In this document: in pieces, positions 8,291 to 16,864 of the stretch | How the letters are laid out: every line of letters begins with the position of its first letter | How positions within the stretch are numbered: position 1 is the stretch's first letter | Source of the DNA: Halobacteriovorax sp. HLS | GTDB lineage: Bacteria; Bdellovibrionota; Bacteriovoracia; Bacteriovoracales; Bacteriovoracaceae | Length of the DNA stretch: 64,000 nucleotides | Assembly (NCBI RefSeq): GCF_004006665.1 | Contig: NZ_QOCL01000003.1 | Span: 682,001-746,000, forward strand | Reading direction: 5' to 3' | Translations under genes and position numbers: made by a program | The notes under the pieces: model-generated | Databases searched by the model: none | Seen by the model: only the letters and a program-made list of their open reading frames with translations | Told to the model about the DNA's origin: nothing

Positions 8291-9423
8291 TTTGAATCTC
8301 CTGCAAGTTCAGATAATGCTACCTGATATTCTTTAGGGGTATTTATATTATTAAGTGATTTCTTATTTAAAGGGGTAAGTAATTCAATATGAGAGTTCAT
8401 TAAAACTTTTCTTGGACAAGGCTTACCTTGCAGAAGGTAATTTCCTAATCGAACCTTGGCCTTTGGCTCATAGATACTGCAAAGAGGTTCTGGCCATTTT
8501 CTTTCGTCGTTATGAAAACAGCTAGCAAGCCTAAAAGGGTTTCTTCTCTTTAATAGATCATTAATGGTCTGATCATTAATGAAAGGCATATCACAAGCAA
8601 CGACTAGCCATGCTACATCCGAATTAAATTCAAAGGCACTTAGTAAACCGCCAGTTGGCCCATAATCAAGAAACTTATCTTTGATCGTCTCAAAATTAAA
8701 GTCATATTCGCTTTGACTATCTCGACATGAAATATAGGTTTTTTGAAGTTTAGAGTCGAGTAACTCATAGAGGTACTCAACTTGAGATTTTCCATGATAA
8801 ACCAACTTGCCCTTATCGCTACCCATACGAGTTGATTTTCCTCCCCCAAGAACAAGTCCATACACTGGTGTATTTTCAATAATTTCTGCAAAGAAGTTTG
8901 ATAAGAAATTTAATATTCCAGATAGGTCATCCCGGTGAAAATAAGGAAGATCACCTATTTCAATAGGTCTATCATTACTTAATCCTACAACTGCAAGCAA
9001 TGACAGAGATTCATTTGAGCGATATTCTTGTAAAAGAGCTCTATCTTCATCACTGCCTGTGTAAATGAAAACTTTTCTCAGTAAGCTCAACTTATGGCCT
9101 TCAATAATAACTGTATCGCAATCAAGATATAGGTTTTTCAAAAAGAATCTATCTTCAATAGGGTTACTAATGAAGGCAAATTCTGTATCTGAGTTAATTG
9201 ATACTTGGAACGCTCCCGACTTCTTGGCAATGTAGGTGTCTTTTCCCTCTTTATCCATCTCAAAGCGATGAGCATCATGCTTAATATAGCCGACTCTCCT
9301 AGATTTTGATAATTCAGTAATCATTTTTGAGATAAGTGTAGTCTTTCCACTTCCAGAGTATCCACAAACACAAATTTCAAAAGGATGAATCAGATAGTTA
9401 TTTTTGAAAGTCACTCTTACCAC
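8287..9423 (-). CDS. MobB-MobA fusion, molybdenum cofactor guanylyltransferase
   Basis: The 378 residues join two enzymes usually encoded separately. Residues 16-165 are a MobB GTPase-like domain with P-loop G-Y-S-G-S-G-K-T-T. Residues 187-370 are a MobA nucleotidyltransferase with L-G-G-G-K-S-T-R-M-G-S-D-K-G. MobA attaches GMP to molybdopterin to give the bis-MGD form that NapA needs; MobB is an adaptor. The start is uncertain: a GTG at 9423 overlaps moaC by 26 bases, and another GTG lies three codons in. The order MobB then MobA is notable. Confidence 0.9.
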   Translation of the reverse strand: MVRVTFKNNYLIHPFEICVCGYSGSGKTTLISKMITELSKSRRVGYIKHDAHRFEMDKEGKDTYIAKKSGAFQVSINSDTEFAFISNPIEDRFFLKNLYLDCDTVIIEGHKLSLLRKVFIYTGSDEDRALLQEYRSNESLSLLAVVGLSNDRPIEIGDLPYFHRDDLSGILNFLSNFFAEIIENTPVYGLVLGGGKSTRMGSDKGKLVYHGKSQVEYLYELLDSKLQKTYISCRDSQSEYDFNFETIKDKFLDYGPTGGLLSAFEFNSDVAWLVVACDMPFINDQTINDLLKRRNPFRLASCFHNDERKWPEPLCSIYEPKAKVRLGNYLLQGKPCPRKVLMNSHIELLTPLNKKSLNNINTPKEYQVALSELAGDSN

Positions 9424-9871
9424 CTGTTTTCTTTACTAAATGACAATTTTGAATTTTCATCTCATGTCCAAAGGCCTTACACATATCATATATAGTGAGT
9501 GCAGCAATTTGCGCTCCCATAAGGGCCTCCATTTCAACTCCAGTCTTACCGGATGTTTTACAAAGACACTCAATAACCGCACACTCTCCGACTAGTTCTA
9601 TATCTACTTTAGAACCTTCAATATTAATCTGATGACAAAAAGGAATGAGTTCACTCGTTTTCTTCAGTCCCATAGTGGCGGCGATGATCGCCGTTTGAAA
9701 TACTGGTCCTTTTTTGGAAATGATATCGCCATCACAAAACTGATCACGAATAACTTTTGGAAGCCAAACTTCGCTACGAGCAACAGCAGTTCTACTTGTT
9801 ATCGTTTTGTCTGAAACATCAACCATACAAGGTTCCCCTGCTTCATTTATATGAGTAAAATGAGACATCAC
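9398..9871 (-). CDS. moaC: Cyclic pyranopterin monophosphate synthase MoaC
   Basis: The 157-residue protein has the MoaC blocks V-D-V-S-D-K, T-A-x-A-x-x-E-V, C-H-Q-I, G-V-E-M-E-A-L, Y-D-M-C-K-A and the C-terminal K-K-T-G-G-K-S. With MoaA it converts GTP to cyclic pyranopterin monophosphate. Its ATG overlaps the moaA stop by one base, so it is coupled to it. Confidence 0.96.
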   Translation of the reverse strand: MMSHFTHINEAGEPCMVDVSDKTITSRTAVARSEVWLPKVIRDQFCDGDIISKKGPVFQTAIIAATMGLKKTSELIPFCHQINIEGSKVDIELVGECAVIECLCKTSGKTGVEMEALMGAQIAALTIYDMCKAFGHEMKIQNCHLVKKTGGKSDFQK

Positions 9872-10824
9872 TATCCTCCAATTTGATTCATTGGTTGAGA
9901 GACATCATAAATTCTCTCTATTGGTTTTAAAGACATAGTCTTATGAAGAAGATCACTGATCTCATTTCTATCTTTACCTCTTAAAGAATATCCCTCATTC
10001 ATCATTAAACAAGGTCGTAAAATGGCATCAGCAGAAAGTCTAAGTCTTGAACAACCTGTACAGAAAGGTTTCGACTCAGAAGCAATAATTCCGATATTTG
10101 CACCATTACTTAGAGTGAAATTAAAAGAAGTAGAGTCAATCGGAAGAGATATTGGAGTTATACTTGAGAATTTCTTCAATCTTTCGATTATTTCATCTGC
10201 ACTTACAAACTTCTTCTCAAAGCTCTCTCTTGCTTCACCAATTCTCATCAGTTCCAAAAATCTAACTTCAATATCGTAGCGTCCAGAAAAATCAATAAAG
10301 TCTTCAATTTCTTTGTCATTAAAACCTTTCATTAAAACAGCATTAATCTTCACATTAAAACCAAGCTCCTTGGCCATAAAAATAGATTCTAAAACTTTTT
10401 CTAGGTGGGGAGATCCAGTCATCTTTTGAAAGCCCACTTTATTTAAACTGTCTAAACTAAAGTTAAGGTGCTTACAGGTAGTATTTTTAAGTTCAGGAAG
10501 TAACTTGGCCATGTGTTGACCATTTGTCGTTAGCCCGAGTTTTGAGAGGTTTAATTTATCTAAACCTCTTATAATTTCTAATAGATCAGACCTTAGAGTC
10601 GGCTCTCCACCAGTAAGACGAATTTCATCAATCCCTAGATCAACTAAGTGAGTTGCTAGAGAAATGAGCTCCTGGGAGCTAAGAAGATTTTTCTTATGCA
10701 TAAACTTAGGATCATCTGGCATACAGTAAATACATCTAAAGTTGCAAGCATCTAAAAGAGCAAGTCTTAGTTTATGTATATGACGGCCATGCTGATCTAC
10801 AAGCTTAGTTCTTGATTGTTTCAT
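9871..10824 (-). CDS. moaA: GTP 3',8-cyclase MoaA (radical SAM)
   Basis: MoaA catalyses the first step of molybdenum cofactor synthesis. C27-x3-C31-x2-C34 binds the radical-SAM cluster, and T-G-G-E-P-T is the S-adenosylmethionine contact. A second cluster site is C-T-G-C with a distal Cys (L-R-P-C). The protein ends in the diagnostic Gly-Gly, at the expected length (317 residues). It overlaps moeA upstream and moaC downstream by one base each. Confidence 0.97.
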   Translation of the reverse strand: MKQSRTKLVDQHGRHIHKLRLALLDACNFRCIYCMPDDPKFMHKKNLLSSQELISLATHLVDLGIDEIRLTGGEPTLRSDLLEIIRGLDKLNLSKLGLTTNGQHMAKLLPELKNTTCKHLNFSLDSLNKVGFQKMTGSPHLEKVLESIFMAKELGFNVKINAVLMKGFNDKEIEDFIDFSGRYDIEVRFLELMRIGEARESFEKKFVSADEIIERLKKFSSITPISLPIDSTSFNFTLSNGANIGIIASESKPFCTGCSRLRLSADAILRPCLMMNEGYSLRGKDRNEISDLLHKTMSLKPIERIYDVSQPMNQIGG

Positions 10825-12029
10825 TAGTATCTAGTCCAAGGGTGAAAGGCAAAGACCTCACCATTTAAATAAGTTTGAGCATCTTCGGGCAATTCCAAAA
10901 AGCCATCACTTGTTGCGAGACTCGCGAAATCCCCAGATCCATTTGAGCGCACAGGTGTAGCAATCAGTTGTCCAGAATTTGAGATCTCAATATCTACAGC
11001 ACTAAAGAGTGCAAAGTCTTTTTTAAAAGTAATATCAACTGCTAACTTAGCGTATAATTTCTTAGAACTTATTCCAAAAGAGCTCTCCAGTGAAGGAACA
11101 ACATACCTTCGCATACAAACTAAAGCTGAAACAGGATTACCGGGCAATCCGAAAATACATTGCCCTGCACTACCTTTTGCAAATAGAAGTGGCTTACCAG
11201 GTTTTTGCTTAATTTTATGAAAAACGACCTCTGCAGCGAGATCATTCATTACAGTATGAACAAAATCAAACTTACCCATTGAAACGCCACCTGAGAGAAT
11301 AATAATTTCATGATTATCAATAATACTCTTCAGCTTAGAGAAAACTTCAACTTCATCGTCTAAGAGATGAAACTTAGATATTTGACTACTAGGAATTCCT
11401 TGCTCATTTAGCGAGCTCTCAATTCCATATGGATTTGATTTCCATATTTGCCAAGGTTCACAAGTAAGACCTGGTTCAATAAGTTCATCTCCTGTACTTA
11501 CAATTGCAACTTTAGGAAACTTCTTAACGGCGACTTCACTAAGTCCCTGTGATGCTATTATAGCTATTTTAGGACTATTAAGGATAACTCCACTTGTAAG
11601 AAGTAATGATCCTTTTTGGTAATCGCTACCACGTCCATGAATATTGTCATTTAGAGAAAAATTCATTCCATCTTTAATCGTGACTTTACCATTTTGTAAG
11701 TCACAATTCTCATATGGAATTACACAATTACAGTTTTCAGGTAAAACTGCTCCAGTCATAACTTCTATTGCATCATCTTCAGACTCTAAACGAAGGGCCT
11801 TCATTCCGGCCTTTTGAATTCCATTTAGTTTATAACTTCGCTTTGAGTTAGATGAAAAAGATATCGCAATTCCATCCATTGCGACCCTATCAAATGGCGG
11901 CTGTTCTCTTGTTGCATAGAGGTCTTGGGCCAGAATACGGCCATGAAGCTCATTAACGGAAACCAGTTCAGTTGATAATTTAAACGCATGCTCTCTAACC
12001 ATTTGGTCAGCAGCTTTAACACTAATCAT
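10824..12029 (-). CDS. moeA: Molybdopterin molybdenumtransferase MoeA
   Basis: MoeA inserts molybdate into adenylylated molybdopterin. I start at the ATG at 12029 (401 residues) because GGAG sits the right distance upstream; the frame extends to a TTG at 12041 but without support. Visible family blocks are D-R-V-A-M-D-G-I-A, the T-G-A-V-L-P turn, S-T-G-D-E-L, L-S-G-G-V-S-M-G-K-x-D and L-P-G-N-P-V-S-A. It is the first gene of the cofactor operon, 102 bases after napB; that gap holds a hairpin that could set its expression. Confidence 0.96.
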   Translation of the reverse strand: MISVKAADQMVREHAFKLSTELVSVNELHGRILAQDLYATREQPPFDRVAMDGIAISFSSNSKRSYKLNGIQKAGMKALRLESEDDAIEVMTGAVLPENCNCVIPYENCDLQNGKVTIKDGMNFSLNDNIHGRGSDYQKGSLLLTSGVILNSPKIAIIASQGLSEVAVKKFPKVAIVSTGDELIEPGLTCEPWQIWKSNPYGIESSLNEQGIPSSQISKFHLLDDEVEVFSKLKSIIDNHEIIILSGGVSMGKFDFVHTVMNDLAAEVVFHKIKQKPGKPLLFAKGSAGQCIFGLPGNPVSALVCMRRYVVPSLESSFGISSKKLYAKLAVDITFKKDFALFSAVDIEISNSGQLIATPVRSNGSGDFASLATSDGFLELPEDAQTYLNGEVFAFHPWTRY

Positions 12030-12048
12030 ATTTCTCTCCAAGTGGGAG

Positions 12049-12070
12049 ACACATTCGTTTCCAAATGTGC
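12049..12070 (-). other. Leader hairpin upstream of moeA
   Basis: The napB-moeA gap (12030-12131) holds GCACATT pairing with AATGTGT across an eight-base loop on the minus strand. A GATACGG precedes it and CTCCC follows. I see no T-run, so it does not look like a terminator. Cofactor-sensing leaders are known upstream of moa genes in other bacteria, but I could not match this to the known molybdenum cofactor motif. Confidence 0.3.
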
Positions 12071-12131
12071 CGTATCGTCTTAAGTCCTTAGAAGTTTCCG
12101 TAGGTTTCTCAAGATAAGAAATAACTAAATT

Positions 12132-12737
12132 TTAATCGAGAGTTGAAGCTCTCTTTTTATCGTAAATAAAATCGTTGCGCTTTTGCTGAAGTTGCACATG
12201 ACATTGTGTACAATTCATCAAATTTCCATGCCTTGGCACCAACTCTTCCCTTGCCCCATTATCTATATGACAAATAGCACAGTTTTTACGATCTTGTATT
12301 CTGTGCGGAATATACGGAGGCCCGATAGGGTTCGCTCTGTCTATCTCAGGGTGAGCGAAGTACTTTTTAAAGTTACTTGGCCTAAACACGGTATCAACTG
12401 TAGCTCTTACGTGACACTGTGTACAGTTCATTTGCTCTTCATGCAGCACATTTGGCCCGTGCATCTTACCAATTTGATGACAATTCATACAACTTGTTCT
12501 GTCATTGAAGCCATCCTCAAGTCTATGCGGTATTGTTGGAGGAGCACCATCATAGAGCCTATTAAGCTGTCTTTTTTTCAGATATTCTTTTCTATCTTTA
12601 AGCTTCCTATTCTTACCACTAATTCTTATATCAGAGGCCTTAACCAATCCATCAGAGTTAGAAGCTGCCTCAGAAGTATCTTTCTTTTGGCAGCTTAGTA
12701 GTAAAAAAATAAAGAGAAACGACCATGCAATCTTCAT
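12132..12737 (-). CDS. napB: NapB-like tetraheme lipoprotein, electron donor to NapA
   Basis: I start at the ATG at 12737, two bases after the napA stop. The 201-residue product has a lipoprotein signal (lipobox L-L-S-C, Cys16). Four CxxCH heme sites follow, at C83, C105, C153 and C176. Standard NapB is a soluble diheme protein with a P-x-I-P-H block before the first heme. Here that block occurs twice (66-71 and 140-145), so the protein looks like two NapB modules in tandem, tethered to a membrane. It would pass electrons to NapA. napC is absent nearby. Confidence 0.85.
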   Translation of the reverse strand: MKIAWSFLFIFLLLSCQKKDTSEAASNSDGLVKASDIRISGKNRKLKDRKEYLKKRQLNRLYDGAPPTIPHRLEDGFNDRTSCMNCHQIGKMHGPNVLHEEQMNCTQCHVRATVDTVFRPSNFKKYFAHPEIDRANPIGPPYIPHRIQDRKNCAICHIDNGAREELVPRHGNLMNCTQCHVQLQQKRNDFIYDKKRASTLD

Positions 12738-12739
12738 GC

Positions 12740-15064
12740 TTAGGCCTTCTCTACACTTACAGCACATTTCTTATAATCTGGCTCAAATGATAAAGGACAA
12801 TAATTATCTAGAGTCACGTTATTGATCATCTTATTTTCATCAAAGAAAGGAACGAATACTGACCCTCTTTGCGGAACAGCTCTTTCGTTAATCGATGCTT
12901 TTAAAACAATGCTACCTCTTTTAGAAGTTACTCTGACGTCGTTACCATTTGAAATACCCAACTCTCTAGCATCTTCTGGGTGCAGCTCAACATAGGCTTC
13001 TGGCATTGCCTGATGAAGTTCTTTCACTCTTCTAGTCATTGTTCCAGAGTGCCAGTGCTCAAGGACACGTCCTGTACATAGCCAAAATGGAAATTTATTA
13101 GTTGGTATCTCTGCGGCAGGCTCGAATGGTCTAAACCAAATAACTGCTTTGTTATCATGTTTCTTGTTACCGTAGAATGAGTACTCTTCTCCCGCTTTAA
13201 CGTATGGATCATGTCCTTCACTATAGCGCCACCTTGTCTCTTTCTTATCAACAACAGGCCATCGCAATCCACGAGCTTCTTTAAGATGAGAATACTCAGC
13301 AAGATCTTTACCTACACCAACTGTAAACTTTCTATACTCTGAATAAAGTCCTTCTGCTTGCTCCTTATCAGATTTCCATGGAAAGAGTTTTCCATATCCC
13401 ATTCTTCTTGCCACTTCAATAATTTGCCAAGAATCAGGTCTCGCTTTACCTGGAGCTTCTACAAGCTGGTTCCATTGCTGCGTTCTTCTTTCACTATTAC
13501 CAAAGCAACCTTCTCTTTCTACCCACATCGCTGAAGGAAGTATAACGTCAGCGATTTCAGTAGTTGCTGTAGGATAGATATCAGAAACAACAATAAATGG
13601 TTTATTCTTTTTTATTCCTTCCAAAAATTTCTGTCTATCAGGAATTGTATGCATTGGATTTGTAACTTGAATCCACATTGCCGTAACATCTCCATCTTTT
13701 AACTTTCTAAACATGGCCATAGTGTGCATTGATGGTTTCTCTGGAATTGTTCCAGCTGGAACTCCCCAAATTTTTTCAGCAAATGCTCTGTGTTTAGCTT
13801 TTTTTACAATCCTTCCACCAGGAAGACCATGAGTAAGGGTACCAACTTCTCTAACAGTTCCACAGGCCGACGGCTGTCCAGTCAAAGAGAATGGACTATT
13901 ACCTGGCTGTGAAATTTTCCCTGTAAGCAAATGAATATTATAAATTATATTATTCATCCACGTTCCTCTTGAGTGTTGATTCACACCCATACACCATAGA
14001 CTCATAACTTTTTGTTTCTTATCGCCATAAATCTTGGCCAACTCTCTAATTTGAGATGCTGGAACACCAGATATTTTTGATGCGTATTCAGGAGTATACT
14101 TACTTATATAACTTTTAAATTTGTCGAAGCTGATAACTGTCCCAGTTATCTTAGGAGGTTTAACACCTTCAAGACCATGACCAATGTTAGTAGTCCCCTC
14201 TTTGAAGAGAGTGTGTTTTTTTACAAAATTCTCATTAACCCAACCATTCTTTATAATTTCATTACAAATGGCATTTCCAATTGCAAGATCTGATTGAGGC
14301 TTGAACTCAAGATACATATCAGACATCTGAGTTGTTCTAGTTCTTCTAGTTCCTAAATCAATAATCTTAACCTTTGGATTATTTCTTTTATAGTCTGTGA
14401 TTCTCGAAAATAAAACGGGGTGCATTTCCGCCATATTATTTCCCCACATAACATAATTGTCACTTGTTTCGAAATCATCATAGCAACCCATCGGCTCATC
14501 TTTACCAAATGAAGTAATGAAACCAACAACTGCTGAGGCCATACAAAGTCTTGCATTTGCTTCAAGGTTATTGGAACCCATTCCACCTTTCATAAATTTC
14601 ATAGCGGCATAACCATCTTGTAAAGTCCATTGTCCAGAACCGTACATAGCACTCTTTTTTGGACCAGCTGCTTTAAACTTCTTTGCAATAAGATCTAGTG
14701 CCTCATCCCAACTCGCAGTTTCAAACTTTCCATTTTTCTTAATAAGTGGTTTCGTTAGTCTATCTTTTGCATAGAGAACTGCAGGCAAGTGATAGCCTTT
14801 TACACATAGAAAGCCTTTATTTACTGGAGATTGCTTATCCCCTGCAACTGCAACGACCTTACCGTCTTTAACACCAACCATTGTTCCACAGCCAGTTCCA
14901 CAAAAACGACATGGGGCCTTCTCCCATTTCATTGTAGGGTCATTTAGAATATCTTCGCCATGTGTATCTGCGGCTATAAGACCTGGAAAGAAACTAATTC
15001 CGGCCATTGCAATAGCATACTTTGTTGCTATATCTTTTAAAAAATCTCTTCTTGATAAAGTCAT
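12740..15064 (-). CDS. napA: Periplasmic nitrate reductase catalytic subunit NapA
   Basis: NapA reduces nitrate to nitrite using Mo-bis-MGD and one [4Fe-4S] cluster. The 774 residues begin with a twin-arginine signal (S-R-R-D-F-L-K). The cluster ligands are C52, C55, C59 and C87, and K89 is the conserved lysine between cofactors. C174 (N-A-R-L-C-M-A-S) is the likely molybdenum ligand. AAGGAT precedes the ATG. It lies between napD and napB with gaps of 11 and 2 bases, immediately upstream of the cofactor genes it depends on; tatA for its export is encoded 8 kb away. Confidence 0.97.
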   Translation of the reverse strand: MTLSRRDFLKDIATKYAIAMAGISFFPGLIAADTHGEDILNDPTMKWEKAPCRFCGTGCGTMVGVKDGKVVAVAGDKQSPVNKGFLCVKGYHLPAVLYAKDRLTKPLIKKNGKFETASWDEALDLIAKKFKAAGPKKSAMYGSGQWTLQDGYAAMKFMKGGMGSNNLEANARLCMASAVVGFITSFGKDEPMGCYDDFETSDNYVMWGNNMAEMHPVLFSRITDYKRNNPKVKIIDLGTRRTRTTQMSDMYLEFKPQSDLAIGNAICNEIIKNGWVNENFVKKHTLFKEGTTNIGHGLEGVKPPKITGTVISFDKFKSYISKYTPEYASKISGVPASQIRELAKIYGDKKQKVMSLWCMGVNQHSRGTWMNNIIYNIHLLTGKISQPGNSPFSLTGQPSACGTVREVGTLTHGLPGGRIVKKAKHRAFAEKIWGVPAGTIPEKPSMHTMAMFRKLKDGDVTAMWIQVTNPMHTIPDRQKFLEGIKKNKPFIVVSDIYPTATTEIADVILPSAMWVEREGCFGNSERRTQQWNQLVEAPGKARPDSWQIIEVARRMGYGKLFPWKSDKEQAEGLYSEYRKFTVGVGKDLAEYSHLKEARGLRWPVVDKKETRWRYSEGHDPYVKAGEEYSFYGNKKHDNKAVIWFRPFEPAAEIPTNKFPFWLCTGRVLEHWHSGTMTRRVKELHQAMPEAYVELHPEDARELGISNGNDVRVTSKRGSIVLKASINERAVPQRGSVFVPFFDENKMINNVTLDNYCPLSFEPDYKKCAVSVEKA

Positions 15065-15075
15065 AACTATCCTTA

Positions 15076-15312
15076 TTAATCTATACAGTCTTCCATATTA
15101 GTAAAAACAACTTTGGCACTTAATACCCCAGGCCATCTCTCTAAGGCCTCAGTTAAGGCCCTATCTTCTTCTGCTCTAGCAGTATCTGTGGTTAGAATGA
15201 GGTGATTTATTCCAATTTGTTGAACTTCAATTCCTCGAACATCGATGAATGAGTTCGCAACTTCTCTTTCGGTGCCAGCACCAACTTCTAAAACAACACC
15301 AGATATAGGCAT
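15076..15312 (-). CDS. napD: NapD, chaperone for NapA
   Basis: NapD binds the Tat signal of NapA and holds back export until the cofactor is loaded. I start at the ATG at 15312 (78 residues) because GGAG lies six bases upstream, inside the first codons of a longer frame from 15324. The ferredoxin-like fold pattern with P-I-S-G-V-V-L-E-V and W-P-G-V-L-S-A-K-V-V-F matches the family. It is the first gene of the nap-mo block; an FNR-like box lies about 65 bases upstream. Confidence 0.9.
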   Translation of the reverse strand: MPISGVVLEVGAGTEREVANSFIDVRGIEVQQIGINHLILTTDTARAEEDRALTEALERWPGVLSAKVVFTNMEDCID

Positions 15313-15372
15313 ATCAGTCTCCATTTCTTACGTTTATGTGAGATATATTAATGCATTGTCATGTACTTAAAC

Positions 15373-15386
15373 ATGATACAAATCAT
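15373..15386 (-). promoter_or_regulatory. FNR-like binding site upstream of napDAB
   Basis: The sequence reads aTGAT-acaa-ATCAt, matching TTGAT-N4-ATCAA at 8 of 10 positions. It is centred 67 bases above the napD ATG, a normal distance for anaerobic activation. A second dyad, TCATGT-N6-ACATGA (15359-15376), overlaps it and could be another regulator's site. The rest of 15325-15599 holds no gene that I can see. Confidence 0.5.
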
Positions 15387-15599
15387 TCAAATTACGATTT
15401 AAATAGTAAATATACCTACAAAATGGACACAAAATAGGATTGTATTCAAAATAGAGAATAAATTAAGGTAGAGTCTAAAAACTATGTTTGGTTAAACCCA
15501 CTGCTACCATTGATATTTAGTAAAAGAGTCGTGTAATTGCGACAATTATGGTTTTTTTCCTTATTCTGTAGATATCGGCCCTATTGTTATAATTGTCAG

Positions 15600-16862
15600 A
15601 TGAAATATTTCTTATTAATTTTTCTTTTTTTTATTCCGGCCATAGGACACGCCAATAGCTTCTCCTTCACTATTGGTCCTGTTGAAATTGCTCAAGGACG
15701 CTCATCAGTTAATCTTAGAGATTTTAAGCTAAAGAAATCGAAGCACAATAAGCTTGTCAGGGCCAACTTCGTAAAAGACTCAGTTCAATGGGTCAGAGAT
15801 AAGGAGAATCTTCTTACTCCTCGTGCACGAATTGGCCTTAGATTAAAAGAGTCAGGAGATATCTTCATCAAATATGAAGGTCATAATATTATCCCAGTAT
15901 CTAAAAATGATCACCTCTACAGCGAAGTCTATGTAAATCTTTTCTATCCAAAAGATATTGAGATCTATAATGGAGCAGCACTTATTGAAAGAATCAGTAT
16001 GTTTGCCAAGAAAAAGAAAGCGACAAATTCAACGTCGACTTCTAATATAGATTATTCATGTGTACCTTTTCATTTAAATATTACTGGGCTTGATGGAGAA
16101 TACTTTAGTGTTGGTTGTCGTCTCGAAAAGACAGGTCGATTTGGCAATGAAAGACCAAGACTTGTAGTAAGTTTAGTTACTACCAATTACTTACTTGCAG
16201 ATGGATCAGACTCTCCAATAAAAGTTTTTCTCCAAGACAATTCAAAAGTATCGATTCCTCTTCTTTCTAAATCTGGATCAAGCTTAAAGGTATCTTTAAG
16301 CGCAAAACTACCTAAGAAAATCCCTCGACTTAAAACCGCTCTAGGATTTGGTCCATACTCACTTGATGCTTCAAAAACCCACTCTGCTAAGAAAGGAACC
16401 TTAGCACCATCACTAATGATTTATGGAAAGTATGACTTATATGAAAGCTCTAGCTTACGCTTTTTTGATGCCCTCGTTTACAACAAAACTTTATTCAATA
16501 ATTCAGGTATATACTTTGCTTATACACTGGCCACTGCCTTTGACTCTCGAGTTGAACTCATTCCTCTATTAGGGGCCCAAGGTCTTTCCTTTAAGTATGA
16601 CTCGTTTAATGACCTAGAGCATCAATTCATCTTTCCGCAAGGTTTCGAAGTCGTTTACAGGCATGCTTTTGGCCTAGAAAACTATACGGCATCTTATGGA
16701 ATGTTTCTTTCAACTTCTAGTAAGACTGATTACGAAAATATATGGATAAGAATGGGAAAGGGATGGTTTTTAGAGCTCAACTATATTAACTGGAAACACA
16801 ATGACTCTCGTGCAACAATGTGGGGACTGAGTGTCGGAATTCCTTTTCTCACTTTCTTTTAA
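15600..16862 (+). CDS. Probable outer-membrane or surface protein, unknown function
   Basis: I start at the ATG at 15600 (420 residues), which begins a clear signal peptide ending A-I-G-H-A-N; a frame open from 15537 would bury it. The second half has alternating aromatic beta-strand segments (Y-G-x-Y, Y-x-A-Y, W-x-E-L-N-Y-I-N-W). It ends in Phe, as expected of outer-membrane beta-barrels recognised by the Bam machinery. The N-terminal 200 residues look like a separate periplasmic or surface domain with two Cys. No known family is recognised. Its stop is two bases from the convergent lysR stop. Confidence 0.7.
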   Translation: MKYFLLIFLFFIPAIGHANSFSFTIGPVEIAQGRSSVNLRDFKLKKSKHNKLVRANFVKDSVQWVRDKENLLTPRARIGLRLKESGDIFIKYEGHNIIPVSKNDHLYSEVYVNLFYPKDIEIYNGAALIERISMFAKKKKATNSTSTSNIDYSCVPFHLNITGLDGEYFSVGCRLEKTGRFGNERPRLVVSLVTTNYLLADGSDSPIKVFLQDNSKVSIPLLSKSGSSLKVSLSAKLPKKIPRLKTALGFGPYSLDASKTHSAKKGTLAPSLMIYGKYDLYESSSLRFFDALVYNKTLFNNSGIYFAYTLATAFDSRVELIPLLGAQGLSFKYDSFNDLEHQFIFPQGFEVVYRHAFGLENYTASYGMFLSTSSKTDYENIWIRMGKGWFLELNYINWKHNDSRATMWGLSVGIPFLTFF

Positions 16863-16864
16863 AT

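Noticed and set aside
12030-12131. Known molybdenum cofactor riboswitch before moeA
   Set aside because: GATACGG and CTCCC resemble parts of it, but the central conserved segments and the length do not match, so only an unassigned hairpin is reported.
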